From: Cladorrhinum sp. PSN259
Lineage: Eukaryota; Ascomycota; Sordariomycetes; Sordariales; Podosporaceae
Direction of reading: 5' to 3'
Assembly (NCBI GenBank): GCA_033725935.1
Contig: MU867064.1
Location: 124,001-188,000 of the forward strand
Length of the DNA stretch: 64,000 nucleotides
The notes beneath the pieces were generated by a model. It made no database searches. It was not told where the DNA came from and was given only the letters and a program-made list of their open reading frames with translations. Position 1 is the first letter of the stretch; each line of letters starts with the position of its first letter. The position numbers were made by a program, and so were the translations under genes. Positions 1 to 10,881 of the stretch are shown here, in pieces.

Positions 1-1024
1 AGGACACGATCAAGACTGTTGGGGTACCCTCCTAGCTTTGCCTTCCAAGTGGCCGTGAGCCAGGGGACGTCCATGAACTCGAGATACCAGTACCCAAAGA
101 GGCAGGGAGAAATTGCCGCAGAATGAGGTCAACTTAATCGAGGCTCAGGCCGGGACTGTGGCAGAATGGATGCATCATCTTCCAGACACTGAAAAAAACA
201 CTGATTCGCCCACGAAGAAGTTAATCCCGATGAATGAGCATCTTCAGGTTTCCGCCCCCATGCATGTGCTCATGCTGTTCGACGGCACACAGGCATGACG
301 CATGGATCGCAGAAAGCTCAAATCGGGTCTAGTTTTCCCAAATGATCCAATGCCAGGCAACGCAACCGCCATGCCATGCCCTTTGAGGCGCTTGCTCGAA
401 TTTCTCATGATCCCACTGGCCAGTCAACCCAAATTTTGTTTAAGCGCCCACGTTCAAGGCCAATCACGGTTGCGCTCGTTGACGGGCCCTCTACGAAGAA
501 AGCTATGAGAGAAGTGCCGCCACTGCTGGATCCCCTGTTGCCCCTCCCGCCAAATACCCCTGCTCCCTGTCTCCCCTGTTCATCCCCTGTCGCTGTCGGG
601 TTGCAGCACGGCCTTGAGGCCGACACATCTGGCCGCATATTGCCCTACCTGCCTACTCTCGGGTCTCGAACTTGACTTTTTTTATTATTATTTTATTTTC
701 CAGTTTCGATGTTTGAGACTTGAAGCATTTGTCTCAGCTGCAGTGCATTGAGGTGTGCATGTGAATCTTTTTGTTTTCTTTTTGTTGTCGAATCATCATC
801 CAGTTCAACCCCTCATTCACACCCTCGTCCCCCTCGATTCTATTCTCGTCGATCGAGGAGGGGTTCATCGGCATCCTGCTGACGCCTCTCAACACCCCGC
901 CATTTCCTGATCACAACCAAACGAACAACCCCTCTCTCTGCTTGCGACAGAGGGGAGCAGGACACCACCTGTGTCAGGGACAGATACATCTGCCGCGGTG
1001 TTTGCGCATACCCAGGACAAGAAG
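1..1024. other. Upstream region of the PhoD-like phosphatase gene
   Basis: No convincing gene is visible here; the small open frames on both strands resemble no family I know. A T-rich stretch (about 675-705) and a pyrimidine-rich segment (about 770-860) precede the coding start at 1025 and look like a fungal promoter and leader. The frame of the next gene stays open back to 971, but the codon there is GTG, so the first ATG at 1025 is the more likely start. Confidence 0.5.
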
Positions 1025-4000
1025 ATGGGATCGCGATCGCGGGATATTCCCGATGAAGAGCTCTTCATGAGCCGCCCCGCACCGGCTGCTGAGGATTGCG
1101 ACAGCCCGACAGTTGAGCCGTTGAGAATCTTCAAGCCACTCAGCCCTCCCAATGCACACCGTCCTAAATACCCCGCTCCGCCGACGGCATCATCCTCAGG
1201 GGCGGCGGCAACATCTTCATCATCGCCGGCCTCCAAGCCAGGCATTGCTGCTCTTCCACCACTTCCCTCGTTCCCATTTGGAGCATCCAGCTCCGCAGCT
1301 CCTCTCCCCTACCCCGACGATAAGCCCAAGCCCGCGCAGGCATCCAAGCCAAACCGGCTTCCTTATCCCGATGATGGTCGCAAGACCTCCTCGCCTGTCA
1401 CTGGAGGCAGGCTTTATACTCCCCCGCCCATTTCCACGATCCCACATAGCATCGCTTCACCACGGCCAGTTGTGAGCACGGGCGATAAGAAGGCTGGGCT
1501 GGGTGAGAGACGTGGAACGGTTCCCAAGCCTTTGCAGAGCCCCGATAGCCCTGGTGACGACAAGGATGATTTGTTTGCGAAGCCCCTGAGAAACCCAGCA
1601 GCCGCTGCTCCTGCGCCCAAGATATCTAATGCCTATCAACAAAAGCCTTATTACCCACCTCCCGCTGGTGCAAGCAACATTAATCGTTTCTCCTCAACTG
1701 CCTCTACCTCGACAACACGGGCGAGCCGCGGATCACCTCCGCCGCCCGAGACCCCTATCGTAGAACCCGGCGCAGGGCCAAGTGCTGGAAGTCTTCCCGG
1801 ATTACCTGCGTTGCCCGGGCTCCCTAACCTTCCTGGGCTTCCTGGCGGTGGAATTGAGGCACGATATGCTGCCGCGGGTATCTCGGGGACTGCAACTCTG
1901 AACAATCTCCAGGCACCTAGTGCCGCAGCACAGTCACGATTGGCTCAATATGGTGGACAGCGGCCGCCTGCTCAACCACAACCAACTCGGCCATGGACTC
2001 CAACTGAGGCTCCAGACCAGCAACCATTCGGACCTCCTACTGTGTATCAAGGGGCAGATGTGGTAACGAACCCGACACCACCACAACAACAGCCCACAGC
2101 TGGCGCTTTCAACCTTCCTCATAATCCCAGCCCAGCTACTCAAGCTCCTGCGGGCGCTGCTTTGCAAGTGAGCGTCCTGGAGCAGGACTTCCAGCGAACG
2201 CAAGCCTCGACGCCCCCGCCGGCCTACACCAGTGTCAACCCAAATGCTGGGAATACTCAATATCCAAATGAAAAGCAACGCCCGGCTCAAGCTAGCCCGA
2301 GCGGTGCAAACTCTATCCCTCATCCTGCCACTGCCGCCGCTGCCAATCCAAACGTCCGGCCAGGACCAGGTCCCGCCCAGGCTGCATCTTTGTCTGAAAA
2401 GCCGAAACCTGCTGCTACTGCTGCTGCTGCTGCTGCCATTCCTGCGCATAATGTTGGCCATCCTGCTTTTGCGTCTTCTTCTGCGAGTGTGGCTGGCCCT
2501 TCATATGGTACCGCACCTGCGTCTACTTCCGCTTCCGGCGCCGCCCATCCGGCCTTTGCCAACGATATCAAGCCAGCAGTGACCGGGCAGAACGGACAGA
2601 ACGGACAGTTGACACACACACCCTCACTTCTTGCGGCGGCTTCCTCGCCGCCCCCGCTGCCCGAAGGCTGGATTGCGCACCTTGATCAAAACTCGGGTCA
2701 GTACTATTACATCCACCTCGCGACGCAGGCCACTCAATGGGAGTTTCCCAAGGGTCCTACCCCTTTAAACCAGCCCGAAACTGCCCCGCTGTCGCCGACA
2801 ACCTCGACTTATGGAAACCCGCTCGCCTCGCCCTTCTTGGGCGGTGGCAAGGCCGGTCTTGCATCGCCCATGTTCCACCCTCAAGGGCATCCTGGCTATG
2901 CCGAAAGCATCATGAGTGTCTCGGCATCAGTTGCTCCCTCAATGGCAGGATTCACTGGTCCTCCACCGAGTGCCGGAGTCGATGTGTACAAGGTCATGCC
3001 GACGAATGGCGTTTACTTTGGTCCCTACCTGCGCTATGTAAACATGGATTTGGAAAAGGGTATTTGGCATGGAAGCATAATGATCGTTACCGACGCACCT
3101 CAGCCCCCAACCATTCATATTCACTTGAGCATGGATCTCTCTCCCAACCCCCGCCAGCTTATCTCGAAAAATATTTACACTCACCAGAGATGGACCTTTT
3201 ACAAGTACGATATGGATCTTCAAATGTCAGAGCATGGAACAGAAAGGTGGACATATGCCGTCACATCTCATCTTGGCTGCACTCGCTATGAGTTTGTCAT
3301 TGCTGGACGTTACGAGACGGGTTGGCGCATGATTGCCCACTCAGGCAATGACTTCTCACCTAGCACAAACCAGAACGAGAGAGCCAAGCTTGGCGGTGTT
3401 GGGTTCATGTGGAAAGATATCCTGCAAAAGAATGTTGAGTGTGGTGGTTTCCATGTTCAGTTGGGTCTTGGAGCGCAAATATACGGAGACCGGCTTTGGA
3501 AGGAGGTGCCTCTGCTCAAACAGTGGCTCGCAATGCCTGGAAGAGAGAACCGCAAAAATACGCCGTGGACCGCGAGGCATCAGGAAGATGTGTCGCATGC
3601 GTACTTCCACTACTATTCGAGCCACTTTGATCAGCCATTCATGAGGGAAGCGTTCGCTCAGATCCCGCACGTTCTGCAGATCGATGACCACGATATCTTC
3701 GATGGCTTCGGTTCTTACCCCGACTATATGCAGTCGTCAGCTGTGTTCAAAGGAATCGGACGCATAGCCATTGAGATGTACCTCCTCTTCCAGCACCACA
3801 CCACTGTTGAGATCCTCCGCAATGTCAGTTCAGATATGGACCTGTTCACCGTGACCGGCAACGGCTGGCACTTTGTCAAGTATCTGGGTCCAGCGATGGT
3901 GGTAATTGGTCCAGACTGCCGCTCAGAACGTACCCAAAGCAGGGTCATGGCTGGCCCGACCTACCAAGGCATCTTCCCCAAGGTAGCGACACTGCCCCCC

Positions 4001-4926
4001 AGCGTACAACACTGTATCTGGATGCTTTCGGTGCCGGTTGTGTATCCACGTCTCGAGACGATGGAGACCTTGACCAACACATTGAATACTGGCAAGAGGG
4101 CGGTTAATACCACGTATAATATTCTCGGCAAGGTTACAAGCTCGGTCGCCGGTGTTGTGGGCGGGAAAGAAATGGTTGCTCAAGGTTTCAAGGAGGTCAA
4201 GAAGGCAGTAGGCAAGTCTGGTTTGATGGGTAACGTGCTCAACCAGTTCGGCGAGATGGAGATTGGTGAAGAGTTGAAGGATCTGTGGACTCACGAGTCC
4301 AAGGACCTTGAACGAACGTACCTTATCAGAACCCTTCAGGGCATTGCCCAGCAGAAGGGCATTCGAATGACTTTCCTGTCAGGCGGTAAGTCCATAGCAC
4401 CCGTTGCCCCTCCATTTCCCCACATGAGCATCTGACTAACGGTTATTTAGACGTCAACTGCTGCGGCGCTGGCCTAGTTCACGACCCTTCCCACCCATCA
4501 GACCATAAGACGATGTACCAAATCATTGCCTCCCCGGTAGTGGCTGCTCCCTGCGGCAACTATCTCATGAAAATGCTGCACAACAACAAGCTCTTGTACG
4601 TTCCTCAGAACGGACACAAATCAACACACGAAGTCAGCGACACAAAGGAGGACATGATGGAGATTTTCCATACCGATGCCTCCGGCGCGGCAAGGGAACA
4701 CAAGAAGCTCATGGCAAGGAGGAATTACGTTGCTATTGTGGCTTACGATCCCGAAGCTATCGCTGGCGGTCAAGCTCAATATGCGGCCAGTGTGGCGAGC
4801 GGACATTCGGGGGGTTTGAGTAAACTGAGCTTGGCGATTGACTTCGTGGTTCAGGGGGATGGTGCTTTTACGGCGACAACAAAGTATGGGCCTGTCATTG
4901 TGCCACATTTGGAGTTTGGGCACTGA
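1025..4926 (+). CDS. WW-domain protein with C-terminal PhoD-like metallophosphatase domain
   Basis: Two exons, 1025-4385 and 4451-4926, joined by a 65-bp intron (GTAAGT...TTTAG), give about 1278 residues. The first 540 residues are Pro/Ala/Ser-rich and disordered, with a collagen-like run of LPG triplets (about 1793-1850). A WW domain follows (LPEGW..., YYYIH, final WEFP; about residues 545-578). The rest matches the fungal PhoD-like phosphatase family, including the metal-site signature DDHDIFDGFGSYPD (about 3680-3725). PhoD enzymes are metal-dependent phosphomonoesterases or phosphodiesterases; no signal peptide is seen, so an intracellular protein is inferred, with the WW domain probably docking on proline-rich partners. 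The gene converges on the phosphomannomutase gene. Family assignment is firm; the substrate is unknown. Confidence 0.88.
4386..4450 (+). other. Intron of the PhoD-like phosphatase gene
   Basis: A 65-bp intron with donor GTAAGT and acceptor TTTAG. Removing it joins ...LSGG to DVNCCGAGLVHDPSH, restoring the frame and extending the PhoD domain by 158 residues. Without splicing, the frame stops at 4435. Confidence 0.88.
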
Positions 4927-5390
4927 TGAAGGTGCTGTCGTCATCTTTGGGGGGTGTTGTTGTTAATGGGCTCCTTTGATGGGATACCTTGGTATACTTA
5001 CTATTCTTGTTGCTTGATCTGTTTGTTCTTCGACTCACAATGTTTTAGCGTGCGGCTTCCTTATGTTTGGGAATAGCTGGTTGCATATACCACTGTTTGG
5101 TGCGGAAAGAGAGACGAGCCTTTGTCTTTTCTTGGACTATACATATTTTCTTGTACTGAATTTATTACCTTATCTGCTAAAACAAATTCTCATGCATGCA
5201 TCAGGAACAAGTCTATATGGTCTCATTTCTGTGTGGTTTCTCATTATTTTTTTGATATATCCATCCCATCTATCAAAAAATCATTGGAACTGGCTGGCTA
5301 GAACGCAACATTTTCAAATACCTGGTATCAAAGCGCCCCATTAAACTTCACAGCATTCCCCTTCTCATCATGTTTTCGCGCTTTCCACCT
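4927..5390. other. Convergent 3' intergenic region
   Basis: Space between the stop of the PhoD-like gene (+) and the stop of the phosphomannomutase gene (-). It is AT-rich with no long open frame and presumably holds the two 3' untranslated regions and poly(A) sites. No repeat or RNA gene is recognised. Confidence 0.6.
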
Positions 5391-6334
5391 TTACAAATTG
5401 AACAACTCCTTCAGCTGAGCAATGGTATCCTCAGGCCCAACAACGGTGTGGCCCACAGTTCTGGGATCCTCATAGATCTCGTAATCGTTTCCGCCCTTGA
5501 ACGTCTTGTCGCCAAAGAAATGGATGGTCTTGAACTCCACTCCGCCTTCCTTCTTGCCCTCCTCCTCGAGGTGGCGCAGGCAGTAAGTCTTGTCCCAACC
5601 GTTGGGGAAAACGTCAAAGGAGATTTGGCCGCCGATCGAGAACCTAATAAACCAGAATTTCCTCTTGTTAGTTTCCAGATTCCTCCTTGTCTTTCGAGCT
5701 TCCTCGTGTGTGCATTTTCATAACGTACGTGAGTCCCAAATGACCAAACTTCTCCCTCAACAGCGTCACAAACTTCTCCCTGACCTTTGCGTCCTTATCG
5801 AAAGCCTCAAACTCGTTTCTCTCCTTGGTGCTCGCATTACGGCCGATGGGGCTGATATTAATCATGCCATTGCGGAACTCGATAAAGGTGCCGCGCTTGA
5901 CGGGGATGTCCAGGTCGGCAATGTAGTGCAGGACAAACTTGACGAGCTCCTTGTACTGCTCCTCGCCAATGTACGTGATAAAGCTGTTTGAGGGGAGGGC
6001 CTGGTCGAACTTGAAAGCTGTCAGGCCGTTCTCCGCGAAAGTGAAATCAAAGATCTTTGTTGGGTCCCCAAGCTGTTCGGCCTGCTTGGGAAGGTCGGAG
6101 CCGCCGACAGTCGCGATGGCTACTTTTTTGCGGAGGGCACGAAGGGTGGAAAGGATTTCGGGGGATGCGGTCTGGAAGGGGGAAGAGGAGTTAGAATAGG
6201 CGCTGTAAGAAGAGGAAGGGGGAAAGGGAGGCACGAACAAGACGGGCAGGGGTGAGGGTGCCGTCTACGTCGAAGAGGCAGATGGTGTTCTTGTACTCGC
6301 GCCCGGCGAGAGGAGGGAACTCGGGTGCGGCCAT
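5391..6334 (-). CDS. sec53: Phosphomannomutase (HAD superfamily)
   Basis: Three exons on the minus strand, 6334-6239, 6171-5729 and 5643-5391, give 263 residues, close to the usual eukaryotic PMM length of about 250. The enzyme converts mannose-6-phosphate to mannose-1-phosphate in the cytosol, feeding GDP-mannose for N-glycans, O-mannosylation and GPI anchors. Visible signatures are the HAD nucleophile motif DVDGT (residues 22-26), TVGGSDLPKQ, the substrate-binding segment RNGMINISPIGR, and the C-terminal SIGGQISFDVFP...GWDKTYCL and HFFGDKTFKGGNDYEI blocks. The third exon supplies the C-terminal catalytic block, so the longer unspliced frame ending near 5668 is not the real C terminus. The two introns are about 67 and 85 bp. 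Identification is very secure. Confidence 0.96.
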
Positions 6335-7002
6335 GGTGATTGTTTTGGAAGCTTGAGGATTACGAAGATGGAGAAAGCAAAGGCAGGTAGGAGTTAAAGA
6401 CTGAGAATTCCTGTGAAATTGTAAGGAAACAAATAACTTTTAGGATTAAATTGGGCATTCTGCCTGCAGACTTTCGGTGAAAGGGGAGCTTCTAGTTAGC
6501 GGTCTGGTCTTGCCCACGTTGCTTGCATGGGGAAGCTCTGCTGGGTTGCCCCCTCCTGAACCCCTCCCTCCAATTGGACTGCCCCGCACCCAACCGCCAC
6601 AAAGCGGGTCCCACTCACCACAAAAGGCAGGGATCAGCTTCCCGTCAATAAGCACACTCCAAGCCGTGCGATCTTACCTGAGATCGGACGAACAACATAC
6701 GTATAAAAGATACAAATCCTCAAGTATTGATAATATGAACAAGTGCCGCTTTTGGAACAATAACCATCATGTACGTGCCCAGAACTCCTGCTAAACTCCC
6801 AGCCTTTTTTTCTTCTTTTTTTTCCCAAATGACACTTTCGCCTGAGCAACATTAGCATTTGGTCATTGCGTGGAACATGCATGCTCAGCGAGAAGGGAAG
6901 AACTGACCTCCTATTATCCTCTTTTGGTGCGCTGTGATATGTGGATCGGGTATGTGTACTGAGCGCCTCAAACCCAACTGACCTGCAGGCGCTCTTCCCG
7001 GT
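6335..7002. other. Intergenic region between phosphomannomutase and the cation exchanger
   Basis: It contains the promoter of the phosphomannomutase gene (start at 6334, minus strand) and the 3' region of the exchanger gene (stop at 7003, same strand). Open frames are short, overlap on both strands and resemble nothing known. No RNA gene or repeat is recognised. Confidence 0.5.
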
Positions 7003-9981
7003 TCATATCACCTCAATCCAAATCCCAACAATCTCAATGACGACATTCACAATCATGCTGGTCGTCCAAATCCCAATTAACCAGAACCCAATCTTCCTAT
7101 TCATTGTCCAATCACTCATCGGCACGGCAACCAACAGAAACATGAGTGTAAGCAGCACCGTTGACGCGGAAATAATCAACGTCCCGCCAACCTTTATCCG
7201 GATCGGTTTGTAACTGAACGGCCTGTCCGGGTGTCTCTTGTGCGCCTTGTTGGCTGCAATCGTGCTCCCCCAGATCCCCCCGATGCCGACGCCCAGCAGG
7301 ATATTCAGCATGGGGCCACCAAAACATGCAGCCAGAGCCATAATTGGACTTCCCAGTCTTGCTATGGTGATATTGGCAACTAAGTCGCCAACCGAGTTCC
7401 CCATTGCAAAGATTGTCAGACCCAAAATAGCTTCCGACATATTGAGAATCACACCGACGGCTTTCAAGACTCCGACAACTTCTCCTGCAATTGTAGAGAT
7501 CCAAAATACACTGATGATGAACCCAAATATGCAAATGATCCAGTGAAGGCGAGGCTTCGTATTGGGACTAGTCATTGAAAGAAAAGCCAAGAGCATGCAA
7601 AGAGAAACCAGGAGCGAGTAGCATACCAGTCTGGCCAACGTCTTTGACCAGTTCGTACTGGTCTGATCACCTTCATCGCTCATGTTGAGCCAAAGAATCA
7701 GAACCATGAACAGAGGGCCCATGAATAGATTAAGTGCGTAAAGCCACCTGTTCCAGGGGGGAGGTCCCTCCGAGGATACCGTGACGCGGTCCACTTCCGG
7801 GACATGCTGTCCATTGGTAAATGGGAGAGGATGGGGCAGCATGACAGTATCACCAGGGAGATGAGGAACCTGCAATGAGGTGCGCGTTGGTGATAAGTTT
7901 GGAGATGCTCTCGGTGACCTCGACGAAACAGATCGAGTGCGGCGCCGGAACTGCGCCCATTCTTGCCCATCCCCAGGCCGTATCGGGATGCCAGGAGTAT
8001 ACAGGGCGCTGAATTGTTCATTGCCTGCCACACTTGCCACTTCAATCTCGTCATCCTCATCATCCCCCTTTCCTGATTCCGAGACTGGTAACGTAATGAC
8101 TAGTAAGAAGATGCTGGGGACTGAAAGTAGACCCAAAACCTTGTCCCAGATAGGCTTTTCTTTCCATCCTTGAAGGGTGGGGAAAAGAGTGTTGACCAAA
8201 ACGTGTGGTGGTGGCAGGAACTGATAAGGCCACCATGAAACCGGTTTTGGGTGCTCTCCCGGTTCGTCAATTCCTATCGACCGGCGACGTGATTCATTAG
8301 GCCATTCTGGGAACGGATACGCTTGTTGGTTGCCTTGTGAGCCTATTGGACTGAGTAGTGCTGGTGATTCCGAGAAGTGCGGAAATGGCGAGGTTGCCGG
8401 GGAGCTTTCGCGGGTAGCTGATGGAATGATTTTCAGGCGCGGCGGTTCTTGTTTGGAGGTTGATGACGGCTCTTGGATCGAGAGCGTCGGTGGCGCAAGC
8501 CTTCCGTCAACTGTCCGGCTGGCCGAGTTTGTTCGAGTTCCGGTATACCCCACAACGGACTCAGGTCGCGGAATTTCCATGTTTGCCAAGTTCAATGGCG
8601 GATTTCCGTGTGATAGTGCTCGTTCCCTGGACGTTGCGGGCATATACGCAGGTGAGGTATTCATCCTCGAACGACCACGTATATCTTCGGCATTTGATAC
8701 AGTGCGATGATGACCATGGGCTGACTGTTGTCTTTCAGGAAGAACGCCCATACGCATATTTCTCTCCTTTTGCAACGACGACAATACAGATCTAAACTCC
8801 AGTACACCGACAAGACTGGGCCGGATCGGGGTGATCGTCGTGTTGCTTCGCCCATAGCGAGGACGAAGCACACGCATGTTACTCGTCATTTCGGCCGCCG
8901 CATGCATGTCGCGTTGCTCCTCGTCATCGTCAGTTCGTTGACTTATTGGCACATCGGAGCCAGTGACTTCGATCCGAGGTGCTCCCCTTGTTGCTCGTTC
9001 CAAGATGCTCAGATCAGCAGGTTCGGGAGCACTGCTGGATCGGCCTCCTACACGGCCTACTTCATCGTCTGCCTCATCACGGTAAGGCTCAAATTCCTCA
9101 GTGCCTACACCGCCGGTTGCATACACCTGTGTTCGCGCGGCCTTGATCTTCGCGCGCTCCTTCCTTCGACGGCTGGTGTGTACATGCGAGCCAAAGACAA
9201 ACAAGACATAAAAGAGGTAAAAGAGAATCATGACGACGCACTCCCAGATGTGCAATCTACCGTCGGCAAGGAATACCACGGTAAATCCAACGGCAACGAT
9301 GAAGAAGACGATGTCGCGCACAAACGTGCTCCGGTTGACCTTGAACTCTCTTATCAGCGCCATGGAGCCCGCTACCACGGCAGTGATGAAACAAGCCGCG
9401 CCAATCAACTCACCAACAGCCATGCTTCCGCTGTTGGATTTCATGGCAGCGAAGGTGCTGAAGACATCGGGAGACCCATTTCCCAGGGCCAAAAGGGTAA
9501 CACCGGCCAAGTTCTCACTCATCCCAAGTTCCTTTGCCAGAGTGTCGAGGTTAACGCTGAAGAAATCGCTCGCAGCGATCCCAATAGTACTAAACAGCAG
9601 AACCAGCCAGAACACTAGGATAAAGAGCGCGATAGGTTGAACGCTAGCCATTCTGCAGTAGTAGAAGCTCAGGTAATGAATGAGTGCTGCCTCATTGTCG
9701 TCTTTGCAGTTCTCGAGGACGAATGCGCATTGATCGGCGACATGGTGAACATCGCGACATTCGACAGGCTCCTTCTTGTGAAGTTTGAAATCCGATATTG
9801 GAGTCTGGGATCCATGATCATGACGACGGCCGACTATTCCGGCCGTCAGCGCCGAGGACGATGGCGCAACTGAGTTCGGCGCAAATGCTGCATACGAGAG
9901 GACGGTAATCAAGATAACGGCGGCGAGAATCGACCAGGAGCTAGGGAGAAGGATTCTCCGCTCGGAGAGACGTGACCGCAT
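7003..9981 (-). CDS. Cation/Ca2+ exchanger, NCLX/CCX-like (fungal ECM27-type)
   Basis: Single exon of 992 residues from the first ATG at 9981; the frame is open upstream but without an ATG. It has an N-terminal hydrophobic segment, then a short Cys-rich stretch (VECRDVHHVADQCAFVLENC) typical of NCLX/CCX exchangers, then two clusters of membrane helices. The first cluster carries the alpha-1 repeat with LALGNGSPDVFS; the second, at the C terminus, carries alpha-2 with AMGNSVGDLVANITIARLG and GGPMLNILLGVGIGG. A loop of roughly 400 residues, Ser/Pro/Arg-rich and probably cytosolic, separates them. Family members exchange Ca2+ for Na+, K+ or H+ across mitochondrial, vacuolar or secretory membranes; which membrane is used here cannot be read from sequence. 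It is divergent from the condensin gene. Confidence 0.92.
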   Translation of the reverse strand: MRSRLSERRILLPSSWSILAAVILITVLSYAAFAPNSVAPSSSALTAGIVGRRHDHGSQTPISDFKLHKKEPVECRDVHHVADQCAFVLENCKDDNEAALIHYLSFYYCRMASVQPIALFILVFWLVLLFSTIGIAASDFFSVNLDTLAKELGMSENLAGVTLLALGNGSPDVFSTFAAMKSNSGSMAVGELIGAACFITAVVAGSMALIREFKVNRSTFVRDIVFFIVAVGFTVVFLADGRLHIWECVVMILFYLFYVLFVFGSHVHTSRRRKERAKIKAARTQVYATGGVGTEEFEPYRDEADDEVGRVGGRSSSAPEPADLSILERATRGAPRIEVTGSDVPISQRTDDDEEQRDMHAAAEMTSNMRVLRPRYGRSNTTITPIRPSLVGVLEFRSVLSSLQKERNMRMGVLPERQQSAHGHHRTVSNAEDIRGRSRMNTSPAYMPATSRERALSHGNPPLNLANMEIPRPESVVGYTGTRTNSASRTVDGRLAPPTLSIQEPSSTSKQEPPRLKIIPSATRESSPATSPFPHFSESPALLSPIGSQGNQQAYPFPEWPNESRRRSIGIDEPGEHPKPVSWWPYQFLPPPHVLVNTLFPTLQGWKEKPIWDKVLGLLSVPSIFLLVITLPVSESGKGDDEDDEIEVASVAGNEQFSALYTPGIPIRPGDGQEWAQFRRRTRSVSSRSPRASPNLSPTRTSLQVPHLPGDTVMLPHPLPFTNGQHVPEVDRVTVSSEGPPPWNRWLYALNLFMGPLFMVLILWLNMSDEGDQTSTNWSKTLARLVCYSLLVSLCMLLAFLSMTSPNTKPRLHWIICIFGFIISVFWISTIAGEVVGVLKAVGVILNMSEAILGLTIFAMGNSVGDLVANITIARLGSPIMALAACFGGPMLNILLGVGIGGIWGSTIAANKAHKRHPDRPFSYKPIRIKVGGTLIISASTVLLTLMFLLVAVPMSDWTMNRKIGFWLIGIWTTSMIVNVVIEIVGIWIEVI

Positions 9982-10881
9982 TTTGTTATTATCATGGCAT
10001 ATCGATGGGGGAAAGGAGGTGATAAAATGGAAGTCGCAAAAGACGAATGAACTGGGAAACAAAGCATATCACCAAAAGATGGCCATCCTATATCAGAGCT
10101 ATTGTTTACGAAGTAAGTGAGTTGGGTTGGGTTATGAGATCATGCTCTGCAGCTGTAAGGTGCAAAGCTACTGCGGTGCACAAAGTGTGCTGCACTGTCG
10201 GCTTTGGCGAATGACAACGAAAAGCCGCGTAATTAGTAGCGGACGTTTGAAGGATTCGGCAATATGATTGGACAAACAATGGGGTCGTTGGTGTGCAAGG
10301 CGCTGTTGTTGATCCATAAAAGATGTGATGGCAACGGCGGTTTCGGCAGGTTGCAAATGGAACGGGCACTACTGACGCCGTGTTTCGGATGACCGTTCCA
10401 AGTTGCAGAGAGTTGGACTTCTTGGTTGTGGTGACTGAATCTTTTGGCGTATGGGACGGGAGGATGTCTCCGACAGCAGGTTTTGAACTTCGGGGAAGAC
10501 ATTCCAATGGCTAAAGGTATGTACCTGGGATTGTTCTTGTCACAGTGTGCAAGTAGGTTGCTGCCCGATGTGGAAGGTAGCCAAGGGATATCAAGAAAGC
10601 TTGGAACGAGAGCCCCATCCAGACCTCAAGGTTTGATTACAGACGTAATACCACATTACAGTAATCGTGTAACTCTTAATACCTTATCACCACGTGCTTC
10701 CGTGCCCGATTTTTCGATTGTCCAGCCAATCACTGAGCGCAACGACTTGCAGCAGCCCGAAGTAAACAAACAGTTTCCAAGGTTTAGACTAGGGTCTCAA
10801 GAAGCAGCCGAGTTTGGCGGCTTTGGCGATTTTGGCAACGACGACAACAACAAACAAACAGCACATTTCACAGCCGGCAAG
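9982..10881. other. Divergent promoter region between the exchanger and condensin genes
   Basis: About 900 bp separate the exchanger start (minus) from the condensin kleisin start (plus). The condensin frame stays open upstream, with ATGs as early as 10507, but the upstream peptide looks non-conserved and ends in low-complexity Gly/Phe/Asp codons. It is therefore treated as leader. Confidence 0.45.

Noticed and set aside
971..1024. Upstream extension of the PhoD-like protein
   Set aside because: The codon at 971 is GTG; the first ATG in frame is at 1025.
8728..9618. 296-codon plus-strand frame inside the cation exchanger gene
   Set aside because: It is antisense to conserved exchanger sequence, including the alpha-1 repeat, and its own product has no family features.
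9982..10062. Longer N terminus for the exchanger
   Set aside because: The codon at 10062 reads TTG on the minus strand; the first ATG is at 9981, directly before the basic/hydrophobic segment.
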